A stretch of DNA of 64,000 nt from an uncultured Chitinophagaceae bacterium (lineage in GTDB: Bacteria > Bacteroidota > Bacteroidia > Chitinophagales > Chitinophagaceae): the NCBI GenBank assembly GCA_937919945.1, contig CALESY010000048.1, positions 1-64,000 of the forward strand, read 5' to 3'. Under the pieces are notes generated by a model. That model saw only the letters and a list, made by a program, of their open reading frames with translations, did no database searches and had not been told where the DNA came from. Made by a program: the position numbers and the translations under genes. The number at the start of each line of letters is the position of its first letter. Position 1 is the stretch's first letter. Shown here piece after piece: positions 28,604-37,183 of the stretch.

Positions 28604-29542
28604 TTAATTAATGCCTAGATATCGTTTCTTAAAATAATACAATAATGTTCTATAAGCAGCACTATCTGTTTTTCCAGTACTCCAGCATTTTTTCAATAAT
28701 TCTTTTGCCTGTTGCCATTGGTTTTTGTCTATAGCTTTTGCTGCCCACATTCTATAGCGTTCTGCCATTAGTTTTTTATTATTATACAAACCCTCTTCAA
28801 ATGCATGCATATTTTTCTCATTGCCTGTTGAAAGGTAGTCGTTCCCTACTGTTGTCAACTGCCTGTACAGTTCTGCAATTATATCCTGTGCTATCAGTTT
28901 TCTTGGTTTGTCAAAAACATTGGTGAGCGAGTTAGGGTTAATGCGGTAACTATATAGCATGTCTTTAATGAAATATATCGGATATTTCTTATTGACACGC
29001 ATCGTCCAATAATGGTCATCGCCATAGATGCCATTAAAGTATTCTGCAAACAATCCAAACTCTGTTATTAATTCTTTTCTGAACATGAGGCCTGGAAACC
29101 AAAATGGATAATTGAGTTGTAGTTCCGTAATAATGCTGTCGCTATCATACTTCCATGTCTGTAACAGATTTCCTGTAGTGTCTATGGTTATATAATTGCT
29201 GCCGCATATTTTTATGCCGGGATTGCTGATAAATACAGCTACTTGCTTTTCAAGCCTGTCTGTAGGGCAAGTGTCATCTGCGTCTAATTGTGTCAGCAGC
29301 TCTCCCGTAGCATAAGTGAATGCCCTGTTTTTGTTAGCAACATAACCTTTGTTTTCAAAATGTTCAAATAGCCTGATACGAGGATCATTAAACGACTTGA
29401 TAATGTTGATAGTGTTGTCGGTTGATTTGTCATCACTAATTATAAGTTCCCAGTTTTGATAAGTTTGTTGCACGATGCACTCTATCGCCTCTTGTATAAA
29501 GGCCTCGGTATTGTATGAGCACATTATGACACTAACCTTCAT
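28604..29542 (-). CDS. Glycosyltransferase family 2
   Basis: GT-A fold inverting glycosyltransferase of 312 residues. It starts MKVSVIMCSYNTEAFIQEAI. The family motifs are WELIISDDKSTDNT (first Asp pair) and LLTQLDADDTCPTDRL (D-x-D metal site), followed by KICGSNYIT and YGDDHYWTMR. It lies between the GT4 gene at 27368 and the ABC flippase gene, 6 bp from each. It may add one of the first sugars of the repeat unit, but this is inference. Confidence 0.9.
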   Translation of the reverse strand: MKVSVIMCSYNTEAFIQEAIECIVQQTYQNWELIISDDKSTDNTINIIKSFNDPRIRLFEHFENKGYVANKNRAFTYATGELLTQLDADDTCPTDRLEKQVAVFISNPGIKICGSNYITIDTTGNLLQTWKYDSDSIITELQLNYPFWFPGLMFRKELITEFGLFAEYFNGIYGDDHYWTMRVNKKYPIYFIKDMLYSYRINPNSLTNVFDKPRKLIAQDIIAELYRQLTTVGNDYLSTGNEKNMHAFEEGLYNNKKLMAERYRMWAAKAIDKNQWQQAKELLKKCWSTGKTDSAAYRTLLYYFKKRYLGIN

Positions 29543-29548
29543 CCCCTA

Positions 29549-31318
29549 TTAATGCTTATTGTGTTTTACTAATTCGTCGTAAGTATAGCTAGCTGCAATA
29601 CTGCCTTTGTTCAGTTCGTATATTTTATCGCAATACTTCAGCGACGTATATCTGTGTGCTATGATGATGATAGTAAGGTCTTCTTGCCCCAGTTGTCTGA
29701 TGGAATTGGTGATTTCTTCTTCTGTTTTCGAATCCAGTGCTGATGTTGCCTCGTCAAATATCAATACCTGTGCACCTTTGTATATGGCGCGGGCTATGGC
29801 AATGCGTTGTTTCTGCCCGCCAGACAGGTTATTGCCCCTTTCATTCAGCATGGTGTGCATACCGTCTTCCCAGCCAGCAACAAGGTCTGATAAGCTCGAT
29901 AATTTTATAGCTCTTTCCATGCGTACAGGGTCTATATTTTCTTTATCCTCACCAATGGCTATATTTTCTGCAAATGTTTTATTCATGATAAACACTTCCT
30001 GCCTTACATAGCCTAATATTTTCCACCACTGTGAGGTGTTGTTTTTTCGAAGTTCAGTACCGTCTATCAATATTCTGCCTTGTGTAGGGTAAAGGAATCC
30101 CAATATATTGCCAATCAGTGTAGACTTGCCAGCGCCCGACTTACCAATGAAGCCTATCTTCTCACCTTTTGTAATAGTAAGGTTGCAATTTTTTATTACT
30201 TCTTTATTGTCGCTAGGGTATTGGTAAGATACATGGTCGAATGTAATCTCGTTTTGGAAGTTGATAATTTCTGGTGTATCTGCCACTATGTTTTCTTCTT
30301 TCGGTATAAAGTCAGGATCGTTGAATACAAACTCGGTAGAGTTCAGGTTGTTCATTGCTATTACAAACCTGTTGACAGATGGAATACTTCTGTAGGCAAT
30401 TACCGAGAAGAAGCTGATAGTCGTAATGATTTTTTCACTGTCTTTTAAAACAAATACACCATATAGTAGAATCAGTATAATGCAGAAGAAAATGGTAATC
30501 TCTATAATGCGTGTTGGTATGAACATCATGAAGTCTAATCTGCCCTGATATATACTATAGTTTTTAGCAAAGCCCTTGAAACGTTCTTTGAAGTTTTGCT
30601 CAGTGCCGGCTATTTTAATGTCGGTATAGCCGAATATCATTTCTTGCGCGCTGGCATATAGTCTGGTAGCATTTTCTGTTTTTTCAACTCCAGCTTGTTT
30701 TATCATGTTTTTCACACGATTGTAAAACAGCCCCATACTTGGTGCCATAACGCCTATCAGCAACAGAAACAACTTCCAGTCCCAAAGGCAGGTGCTGATT
30801 GCAGTCAACGCGAATATCATAGCCTCGTTGATAAGGATGATGGTAGAGATAGCTGCATTGCTACACAATGCTGCTTGATAAAATGTGAGTTTTGTTACCA
30901 ATTCGTTTGATGTGTCTTTCTGAATATCTAGTAGTGGACGATCGTAGATTTTATCCAGCACATTCATAGATGATGTTACATACAGATTGCGTACAAAATT
31001 CACCTGCAGTTTGTTTATGTATAGTCCGAATGCGTTTTTGAGTATGATAATCAGGAAAAAGATGGATACAGTATAGATGAGTAATTGGTTTTTACTAAGA
31101 GAAGACAAAGCAGGTACGGCTGCCCCCATAGTTTTATGAAAATCCTCAGATAATACCAAGCCTACAACGGGTATCACAAAGCCCAAACCTATCAGGTCTG
31201 TAAGCGAACTGATAAAAGTAAATACCACCAACCAAAAGAAATGTTTCTTTTGAGCAGGCGTAAATAACTTGTATAACTTAGCAGAGCTTGCTACAGCACC
31301 AACCTGTTTTAAGTTCAT
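29549..31318 (-). CDS. ABC transporter, fused permease-ATPase (PglK-like lipid-linked glycan flippase)
   Basis: A 589-residue half-transporter with an N-terminal six-helix ABC exporter domain (about residues 20-330) and a C-terminal ATPase domain. The ATPase has Walker A GKSGAGKSTLIGNILG, the signature NLSGGQKQRIAIARAI, Walker B VLIFDEATSALDS and the H-loop IIAHRYTS. Homodimers of this type flip lipid-linked oligosaccharides (as PglK does) or lipids. Its place between wzc and a GT2 gene in a locus lacking a Wzx flippase makes the glycan flippase role likely. A GAGAGGAA sequence 8 nt before the ATG is one of the better Shine-Dalgarno sites in the window. Confidence 0.88.
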   Translation of the reverse strand: MNLKQVGAVASSAKLYKLFTPAQKKHFFWLVVFTFISSLTDLIGLGFVIPVVGLVLSEDFHKTMGAAVPALSSLSKNQLLIYTVSIFFLIIILKNAFGLYINKLQVNFVRNLYVTSSMNVLDKIYDRPLLDIQKDTSNELVTKLTFYQAALCSNAAISTIILINEAMIFALTAISTCLWDWKLFLLLIGVMAPSMGLFYNRVKNMIKQAGVEKTENATRLYASAQEMIFGYTDIKIAGTEQNFKERFKGFAKNYSIYQGRLDFMMFIPTRIIEITIFFCIILILLYGVFVLKDSEKIITTISFFSVIAYRSIPSVNRFVIAMNNLNSTEFVFNDPDFIPKEENIVADTPEIINFQNEITFDHVSYQYPSDNKEVIKNCNLTITKGEKIGFIGKSGAGKSTLIGNILGFLYPTQGRILIDGTELRKNNTSQWWKILGYVRQEVFIMNKTFAENIAIGEDKENIDPVRMERAIKLSSLSDLVAGWEDGMHTMLNERGNNLSGGQKQRIAIARAIYKGAQVLIFDEATSALDSKTEEEITNSIRQLGQEDLTIIIIAHRYTSLKYCDKIYELNKGSIAASYTYDELVKHNKH

Positions 31319-31350
31319 TGCGATTCCTCTCTGTATTTTTACTTTGCAAA

Positions 31351-31409
31351 GCTACCCATCAACCGTTGCAGATGGTAGCCGTGCCATGTTATTGATATGT
31401 GAACGGCAC
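31351..31409 (-). promoter_or_regulatory. Paired hairpins between wzc and flippase gene
   Basis: Two adjacent inverted repeats fill the 106-bp gap: GCTACCCATC / GATGGTAGC at 31351-31379 (one bulged base) and GTGCC / GGCAC at 31381-31409. In the direction of transcription neither is followed by a U-tract. They look more like a processing or attenuation structure than a full terminator. Confidence 0.4.
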
Positions 31410-31424
31410 TTTTGCCACACTGTC

Positions 31425-33851
31425 TTATTTTGTAAAAAATCCTTTCAAACCACCACCACCTTGCTTCTTCTTCGGGTTTGTTTCTTCATAATAGCCATAG
31501 CCATATCCATACCCGTAAGAATATCCATATCCACTACCGCCGTATCCATATCCGTATTTTTTCAAAAACTCTACACCATTAAATATGATGGCAGGGTTTT
31601 GCACTTTGCCGTCTTTATGCAACACATCAAACATACGTACCTGGTCTTTGATGGTATAAGACTGGCGGATAACAAACAGATTAATGCCAGCATATTGCGA
31701 CAGTACCAACGCATCAGATACAAGTCCTATAGGTGCAGTATCTATAATGATTACATCGAACATTTCTTTCAGTTCCGCAATCATTTGTGCCGTTTTAGGC
31801 AACACAAGCAATTCGCCGGGGTTGGGTGGTATAGGGCCGCAATTAGCTATGTACAGGTTTTCGTGTATGCCCGATGCTTTTATAGCAATATCTAAATCGC
31901 CCATGCCAGCAAGGTAACTACTGATACCACCATGATTAGGCAAGCCAAGATATTGCGATATTTTAGGTTTCCGCAAGTCGAACTCCATGATGATAACACG
32001 CTTCTTAGCGAGCGTCATGGTGATACCGAGATTGATGGATATGAACGATTTACCCTCGCCACTGCTGCTAGATGTTATCATGAATACACGGTTGTTTTGT
32101 GCCGCCGCCATAAACTCAAGGTTGGCACGTATCAGGCGGAACTGTTCTGCAACACCCGTACGTATATGTGGGCCTACAACGATGGTACTCTCGCGATTTG
32201 TAGCAGCTTCTACTCGGCTGATGCTACCAACAATAGGTATATTGGTAAGCGATTCTATATCGTGGTCATTAATTACTTTGTTATTCAACATTTCTCTTGC
32301 TATCAGGTAACCACCTGGAATCAGCAAGCCAAGCAAGAAGACAATAGCATAGATGGTTTTTGGTACTGGTTTGATAGGTTGCGCTGATGCAAATGGAACT
32401 ACTATTACTTTTGATTTATTGGTAGCTGCATACACAGATATTTCATTCTCAACATCTTTCTGATACAATAATAAGTATGTCTGTTGCAATACATCGTAGC
32501 CACGGCTTACGTCCTTTATATTGCGTTCTACATTAGGTGTGTTGCGGATTTTGCTGGTGTATTCCGCTGCATTTTTTGCTGCATTTTGTATTTCCAGATT
32601 TATTTTGTCTAATACTGCATCGCATGCTACGATAATGCGTCTACGCTGTTCTTTTATCTCGTATTCAGCCTCTTTCAATGACGGATGTTCTGGACCAACA
32701 TTACGTGCAATAGCATCCCTTTGTTTTACTTCTGAGTTATATTGAGTTATTAAACCTGCCAGTGTCGGGTCGTCAGAACTTATGCTAAGGATAGTATATC
32801 TGTTTGGTGGAAGCGTCATAACAGTATTTCTAAGGCTAACCATACCCTGCTTCTGCACAAGTAGTGTATTAACTCTTGTTTCCGCTTCTGTCTTTTGCCC
32901 CATAAACTGCTCTGTTTGTGCAGTTGGATCAACAATGTCGTTATTCAGCTTTATGTCCACCTGCATTGAGTCAATGAATTTCAACTCGTCTTTGATGGTA
33001 GCTTTTTTTGCCTTCAGGAAATCGCGTGTTTTTTCGGCTTTTTTGTTGATATTTTCCAGTTCGTTTTTCTGGTAGAAGTGTATCAATGCATTCATGAAGT
33101 CAACACCTCGTTGCGGAATATTGTCGGTATATGTAAGTCCCAACAAGCTGGTGCGGCCATCATTCAGCGATACAGTAAATAAGCCGGCAATACGGCCTAG
33201 CGTGGCAGTGCGTGGCTCCACTTTTACAATAAACTCTGTAGTTTTCAGATAGCCTTTATTTACACCAAGTCCTTCGACATATTGTATTTTGAAGCGCCCA
33301 TATGGTTTTGTAACCCACGTGTCGTACAATACTTTATCAGTATTGCCGGCATGTGTTACTTCAAATTGGCCTTCCATTGCTTGTTTCACTGTCAATTCTA
33401 CCGTGCCACCTGTTAAGCCTGTAGTGTCAAATACTACTTTAATAGGACATTCTTTGTATATCTCTGTTTCCTTTACGCGCCCTAATGCCCAATAACGTAC
33501 ATTCAGCGCAAGGGAGTCAACTACTTTCGCCAGCATATCCTGCGATTGCAGTATTACCTGTTCATTGAAAAGGTTGACTTTCGATTTGTCGTTTTGTGGG
33601 TCGAGCTTACTGAGGACGTTTTGTGCTACGTTATTGTCTTGCGATTCGTCTATCAGTATAGAGCTGCCAATTTCGTAGATGGGTGTTGTGTAGCGTAGGT
33701 AAAGGAAACCTGCGGTAACTGTAACAGATATGGACAAGACAAACCAATACCAGTTGCTGACTAATGTGCCCAGCAAGCGTTTAAAGTCGAACGACGAGTT
33801 AAACTGTTTCAGTATCTTTTCAGAAAACTGCTGTTGGTTGGGTTGCTCCAT
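31425..33851 (-). CDS. wzc: Polysaccharide co-polymerase / tyrosine autokinase (Wzc-like)
   Basis: An 808-residue inner-membrane protein controlling chain length and export of capsule or exopolysaccharide. The Wzz domain begins after the first helix near residue 35 and a second helix lies near residue 505. The cytoplasmic bacterial tyrosine kinase domain follows, with Walker A SSSSGEGKSFISINLG, Walker A' VIIMEFDLRKPK and Walker B VIIIDTAP. The C-terminal autophosphorylation tail is unusual: 11 tyrosines in 23 residues (766-788), alternating with glycine. It lies 23 bp downstream of wza. Kinase and co-polymerase are one polypeptide here, unlike the split Firmicutes forms. Confidence 0.93.
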   Translation of the reverse strand: MEQPNQQQFSEKILKQFNSSFDFKRLLGTLVSNWYWFVLSISVTVTAGFLYLRYTTPIYEIGSSILIDESQDNNVAQNVLSKLDPQNDKSKVNLFNEQVILQSQDMLAKVVDSLALNVRYWALGRVKETEIYKECPIKVVFDTTGLTGGTVELTVKQAMEGQFEVTHAGNTDKVLYDTWVTKPYGRFKIQYVEGLGVNKGYLKTTEFIVKVEPRTATLGRIAGLFTVSLNDGRTSLLGLTYTDNIPQRGVDFMNALIHFYQKNELENINKKAEKTRDFLKAKKATIKDELKFIDSMQVDIKLNNDIVDPTAQTEQFMGQKTEAETRVNTLLVQKQGMVSLRNTVMTLPPNRYTILSISSDDPTLAGLITQYNSEVKQRDAIARNVGPEHPSLKEAEYEIKEQRRRIIVACDAVLDKINLEIQNAAKNAAEYTSKIRNTPNVERNIKDVSRGYDVLQQTYLLLYQKDVENEISVYAATNKSKVIVVPFASAQPIKPVPKTIYAIVFLLGLLIPGGYLIAREMLNNKVINDHDIESLTNIPIVGSISRVEAATNRESTIVVGPHIRTGVAEQFRLIRANLEFMAAAQNNRVFMITSSSSGEGKSFISINLGITMTLAKKRVIIMEFDLRKPKISQYLGLPNHGGISSYLAGMGDLDIAIKASGIHENLYIANCGPIPPNPGELLVLPKTAQMIAELKEMFDVIIIDTAPIGLVSDALVLSQYAGINLFVIRQSYTIKDQVRMFDVLHKDGKVQNPAIIFNGVEFLKKYGYGYGGSGYGYSYGYGYGYGYYEETNPKKKQGGGGLKGFFTK

Positions 33852-33874
33852 TTATACTGTCTATGTTCCTCCTT

Positions 33875-34711
33875 TTATTTTGCTAGTTGTGTTATACCAT
33901 AAATCGTTACAGCAGATGTTATCACCGTCATGATAGTTGGCAAGTAAAACCTTAGGAAGTCGTTACTTTCCTGACGGCGTATTCTTGCAGGTTCTACATA
34001 GATGATATCATTTTGCTTCAGATAGTAATAAGGACTGCTGAATACTGTTTTGCTATTCAGGTTCAGGCGCGCATACTCGCGCTTACCTTCAGTTTCGCGT
34101 ATTATCAGCACATTGTCTTTGCGTCCTGTTATTGGAATATCGCCAGATGCTGCAATGGCATCGATAATGCTTATTTTTTGGTTAGGTGCTACAATCTGCC
34201 CCTGTCTTCCAACTTCGCCTAATACCGTAACACGAAAGTTAATGATGTTGGCTTCCACTACAGGCTCTTTAACATAAGCTTTCAGTTTGTCTGCTAACAG
34301 ATCTTTGATTTGTCTGAGCGTAAGTCCTGATACTTTCAGTTTACCTATTACAGGGTAATCAATAAATCCGTTAACATCTACTAAATAGCCGAGGTTTTGA
34401 GCAGAGTTACCTGTGCCGCCTCCGCCACCTGCACCACCACCTGTAGTAATGCTGTATGCTGTACCACCTTCATTGAAAATGGCAACTGGGCTAACGCCGC
34501 CTTTCTCTATAATGCTGCTGATAGTAGATACTTTGATGGCAATAATATCCTCAGGTAGTATGGTTACTTCCTTACGCCTGTCAATATTATCTACCTGTAC
34601 AGATGCATTTTGCAATCCGTTCTCCGAAAAATAAATGGTTTTTTGCGGAGCGGTACAAGCTACAACCAGTAACAGGCTTGCTATGGCGAGTGTATGTGTA
34701 AGCCTATGCAT
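33875..34711 (-). CDS. wza: Polysaccharide export lipoprotein (Wza-like)
   Basis: Outer-membrane export protein with Poly_export and SLBB domains. From the ATG at 34711 it has a lipoprotein signal peptide ending LLLVVAC (Cys19). The Poly_export domain contains RRKEVTILPEDIIAIKV, is interrupted by a glycine-rich insert (GGGAGGGGGTG), and continues YLVDVNGFIDYPVIGKLKV. The SLBB region is VTVLGEVGRQGQIVAPNQK. A C-terminal hydrophobic helix follows. A longer frame from 34798 would bury the lipobox, so I reject it. It is the first gene of the large minus-strand locus. I found no clear TAnnTTTG box upstream. Confidence 0.9.
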   Translation of the reverse strand: MHRLTHTLAIASLLLVVACTAPQKTIYFSENGLQNASVQVDNIDRRKEVTILPEDIIAIKVSTISSIIEKGGVSPVAIFNEGGTAYSITTGGGAGGGGGTGNSAQNLGYLVDVNGFIDYPVIGKLKVSGLTLRQIKDLLADKLKAYVKEPVVEANIINFRVTVLGEVGRQGQIVAPNQKISIIDAIAASGDIPITGRKDNVLIIRETEGKREYARLNLNSKTVFSSPYYYLKQNDIIYVEPARIRRQESNDFLRFYLPTIMTVITSAVTIYGITQLAK

Positions 34712-34860
34712 AAGTGTATGAATTTTAATGGGAGTTGTGTTGCTGTTTCGGGTGTAGCAGAAAATTTTATTAAACAATCTATTGATTGCTCTTTCCACAC
34801 GGTATATGTAAGTTGTGTATAAGACACTAATAACGTAAAACTGTTGTTTGGTGCGTATTT

Positions 34861-34976
34861 CAGCACAGTTTTACCGCATTTTATTATATTATATAATAGT
34901 GCAAAATACTTTGTTATTAGCGCATTATAAACAAATGTGGATAACTTATCAACAGGTTATTAACAGTTTGTCCACA
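34861..34976. other. DnaA-box cluster with AT-rich flank (candidate oriC or DnaA-titration site)
   Basis: The 342-bp gap between wza and pdxH contains four DnaA-box-like 9-mers in 41 bp. TGTGGATAA at 34936-34944 is the perfect reverse complement of TTATCCACA. TTATCAACA (34946-34954), TTATTAACA (34957-34965) and TTGTCCACA (34968-34976) each differ from TTATNCACA at one position. Their starts are 10, 11 and 11 bp apart, close to one helical turn. An AT-rich stretch (TTTTATTATATTATATAATA and neighbours, 34878-34930) lies on one side and could be an unwinding element. No dnaA gene is in the window. The rest of the gap shows a small hairpin (ACAGTG/CACTGT, 35020-35040) and no reading frame. Confidence 0.55.
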
Positions 34977-35053
34977 GATGTTTTCCTGTGACTGAAACAA
35001 AATTAAAACAAGGGAAAATACAGTGGCGTTATTGCACTGTTAAGGATACGGAC

Positions 35054-35704
35054 TTATGGAGCAAGTCTGCATTTTTGCCAAGCGCTATCAGTATTTCGGG
35101 TAAAAAGAATACGATCATGCATACGGCTGCTACGCCCTTGCCAAAACTCAATGGATGATGGCACTACACGGTAACCACCCCAATGTGGCGGACGGGGAAC
35201 ATTATCACCAAACTGAGCAATATATTTATTGTAGTTTTCTTCTAATATGTTCCTGCTATCAATAATAGTACTTTGCGGAGAAGACCATGCCCCTATACGG
35301 CTGCCTACCGGGCGTGATAGAAAATATTCATCACTTTCTGTATCACTTACTTTTTGGGCAATACCTTCTATACATACCTGCCTTTCTAATTCCTTCCAGA
35401 AAAAGACAAGTGATACATGCGGATTTTCTTCAATGTCTTTGCCTTTCTCACTTTGGTAGTTGGTGAAGAATACAAAGCCCTTATCGTCAAGCCCCTTCAG
35501 TAATACTATTCGTGCGTGTGGTTTACCTGCGGCATTTACAGTAGCAAGTGTCATGGCGTTTACCTCTTCCGCATCGGCCTTTTGGGCATCTTCAAACCAT
35601 TTATGGAAAAATGCGAAAGGATTATCACCTGCTACTTGTTCATCAAGCACCGCAAGCTGATAATCCTTTCTTATTGCTGCAATATGTTTACCCGAGTGGG
35701 ACAA
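35054..35704 (-). CDS. pdxH: Pyridoxamine 5'-phosphate oxidase; TTG start
   Basis: FMN enzyme that oxidises pyridoxamine or pyridoxine 5'-phosphate to pyridoxal 5'-phosphate. The 216-residue protein carries ARIVLLKGLDDKGFVFFTNY (FMN site), SRPVGSRIGAWSSPQS and the C-terminal signature RPPHWGGYRVVPSSIEFWQG with RMHDRILF and ending RLAP, as in E. coli PdxH. No ATG exists upstream in frame before a stop. The first internal ATG (MTLATV) would delete the conserved N-terminal helix, so the TTG at 35704 is the start. The small membrane ORF stops 1 nt before it, suggesting coupled translation. Confidence 0.92.
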   Translation of the reverse strand: MSHSGKHIAAIRKDYQLAVLDEQVAGDNPFAFFHKWFEDAQKADAEEVNAMTLATVNAAGKPHARIVLLKGLDDKGFVFFTNYQSEKGKDIEENPHVSLVFFWKELERQVCIEGIAQKVSDTESDEYFLSRPVGSRIGAWSSPQSTIIDSRNILEENYNKYIAQFGDNVPRPPHWGGYRVVPSSIEFWQGRSSRMHDRILFTRNTDSAWQKCRLAP

Positions 35705-35705
35705 A

Positions 35706-35852
35706 TTATTTGCTCTTTTTCTCTCCTCCCAGATATTTAGCCATCACATATATCAGTTCTACAGTCATAAGTATGACAAAAGTATAAACTAAAATATCGC
35801 CGATATTGTACTGGAAAGCATCATAGAAAGCGCCTAATATTAAAGATTTCAT
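35706..35852 (-). CDS. Small single-pass membrane protein (48 aa) upstream of pdxH
   Basis: From the ATG at 35852 the protein begins MKSLILGAFYDAFQYNIGDI, has a hydrophobic helix (about residues 18-37, ending VELIYVMAKYL) and a basic tail GGEKKSK. Family not recognised. The open frame extends to 35984, but that start would overlap the divergent chromate transporter gene and adds no conserved-looking sequence. Its last codons carry GGAGGAGA, which could serve as the ribosome-binding region for pdxH, whose TTG start lies 1 nt beyond its stop. Confidence 0.55.
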   Translation of the reverse strand: MKSLILGAFYDAFQYNIGDILVYTFVILMTVELIYVMAKYLGGEKKSK

Positions 35853-35969
35853 ATCCTGAAAAAATGTGATTAGGGCTGCAAGATACAAAATCCTGATTGG
35901 AAATACTACAGTATGCAATTCCCGTTTTTGTGAGTATTTTTCGCATTCATTTACCTCAGATACGGGTAT

Positions 35970-37181
35970 ATGTTTTTGCGCCACATACCGTTTTTAAAGA
36001 CCGTACTGCTGTACGCGTTCACAGCTTTCGGCGGGCCGCTGGGGCATTTGGGTATGATGGTAAAAACCTTTGCCAACAAGCGGCACGATGTAACCGAGGA
36101 AGAGATAGCCGAATACAATTCTTTTTGCCAGATGCTGCCTGGTCCTTCTTCCACACAAACGGTGATGTTGATTGGGTATAAGCGTGGTGGTGTGCCATTG
36201 GCTATTGTTACTTTGCTATTATGGATATTTCCGGCTACTGTCATCATGGCTGCATTTTCTTTTCTTATATACTACTTTGATGTACGGGACGTGCAGACTA
36301 ACCTGTTTAAGTACGTACAACCTATGTCAGTAGGGTTTATTGCCTTTGCTGCAGTGCGTATGATGAAGACCAGTGTACGCCATGTAGCTACATGGGCCAT
36401 CATGACGGGGTGTATGATTGTTACCATATACATCCAAACGCCGTGGGTATTCCCTGCCTTGCTGTTGGTGTCGGGTACTATCAGCAATTTCAGTAACAAG
36501 CGTATCCCATTGAAGTACGAAAAGCCAAAGCCCATCAGATGGATGAGCCTATGGATATTCTTCGTCATTTTCATAGTTGCTGGTATTTTGAGTGAATTAT
36601 CAAAAATAGCCAACTGGGAGTATGGCAGGTTCTTCAACCTGTTTGAAAACTTTTATCGTTTCGGTTCTTTTGTGTTTGGCGGAGGGCAAGCATTATTACC
36701 AATGATGTTATATCAGTTTGTAAACCGGCCTGTGGCTATTGGTGAAGCACCGCTGATATCCGGCGAAAATCTCTTGACGGGCTATGGTTTGGTGCAGGCA
36801 GTACCCGGACCAGTTTTTTCTATTTGTGCCTTTACAGGTGGTATGGTGATGAGCAACTACGGTCCTATGTGGCAACTGGCTGGTAGCTTAGTAGCTACGA
36901 TTGCAGTTTTCTTGCCTAGTACGTTATTACTTTTGTTTCTTTATCCCGTTTACCAACATCTGAAGCAACACGTTATCATCTTCCGTGCGTTAGAAGGTAT
37001 TAATGCAGCTATAGTAGGCATCATATGGGCATCGGGTATTGTACTGTTTCAAACCATGACGTTTGAATGGACGAATGTGGTAGTGGCAGTTATTACTTTT
37101 TCCATACTCAACTTCACCAAAATACCATCGCCTTATGTAGTGGTAGGTTGGTTGCTGCTGGGGCTTGCTATGAATGTGTAA
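35970..37181 (+). CDS. chrA: Chromate transporter (ChrA family, two-domain)
   Basis: Inner-membrane CHR-family transporter of 403 residues with two homologous halves. The first half has TAFGGPLGHLGMM and LPGPSSTQTVMLIGY. The second has FVFGGGQALLPMM and QAVPGPVFSICAFTGG. This two-domain layout is the long-chain ChrA form, which exports chromate in proteobacteria; some homologues probably carry other oxyanions. It stands alone on the plus strand, divergent from the 48-codon ORF and ending 2 bp from the convergent Sco gene. A near-match -7 box (TATTTTTC, 35935-35942) precedes it. Confidence 0.9.
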   Translation: MFLRHIPFLKTVLLYAFTAFGGPLGHLGMMVKTFANKRHDVTEEEIAEYNSFCQMLPGPSSTQTVMLIGYKRGGVPLAIVTLLLWIFPATVIMAAFSFLIYYFDVRDVQTNLFKYVQPMSVGFIAFAAVRMMKTSVRHVATWAIMTGCMIVTIYIQTPWVFPALLLVSGTISNFSNKRIPLKYEKPKPIRWMSLWIFFVIFIVAGILSELSKIANWEYGRFFNLFENFYRFGSFVFGGGQALLPMMLYQFVNRPVAIGEAPLISGENLLTGYGLVQAVPGPVFSICAFTGGMVMSNYGPMWQLAGSLVATIAVFLPSTLLLLFLYPVYQHLKQHVIIFRALEGINAAIVGIIWASGIVLFQTMTFEWTNVVVAVITFSILNFTKIPSPYVVVGWLLLGLAMNV

Positions 37182-37183
37182 GC

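Noticed and set aside
31269..31895. 208-codon plus-strand frame opposite the wzc and flippase genes
   Set aside because: It crosses two real genes on the other strand and the hairpins between them; no motif or signal peptide.
34712..34798. Longer N-terminus of the Wza-like protein from 34798
   Set aside because: The extra 29 residues would place the lipoprotein signal peptide internally; the ATG at 34711 gives a normal lipobox at Cys19.
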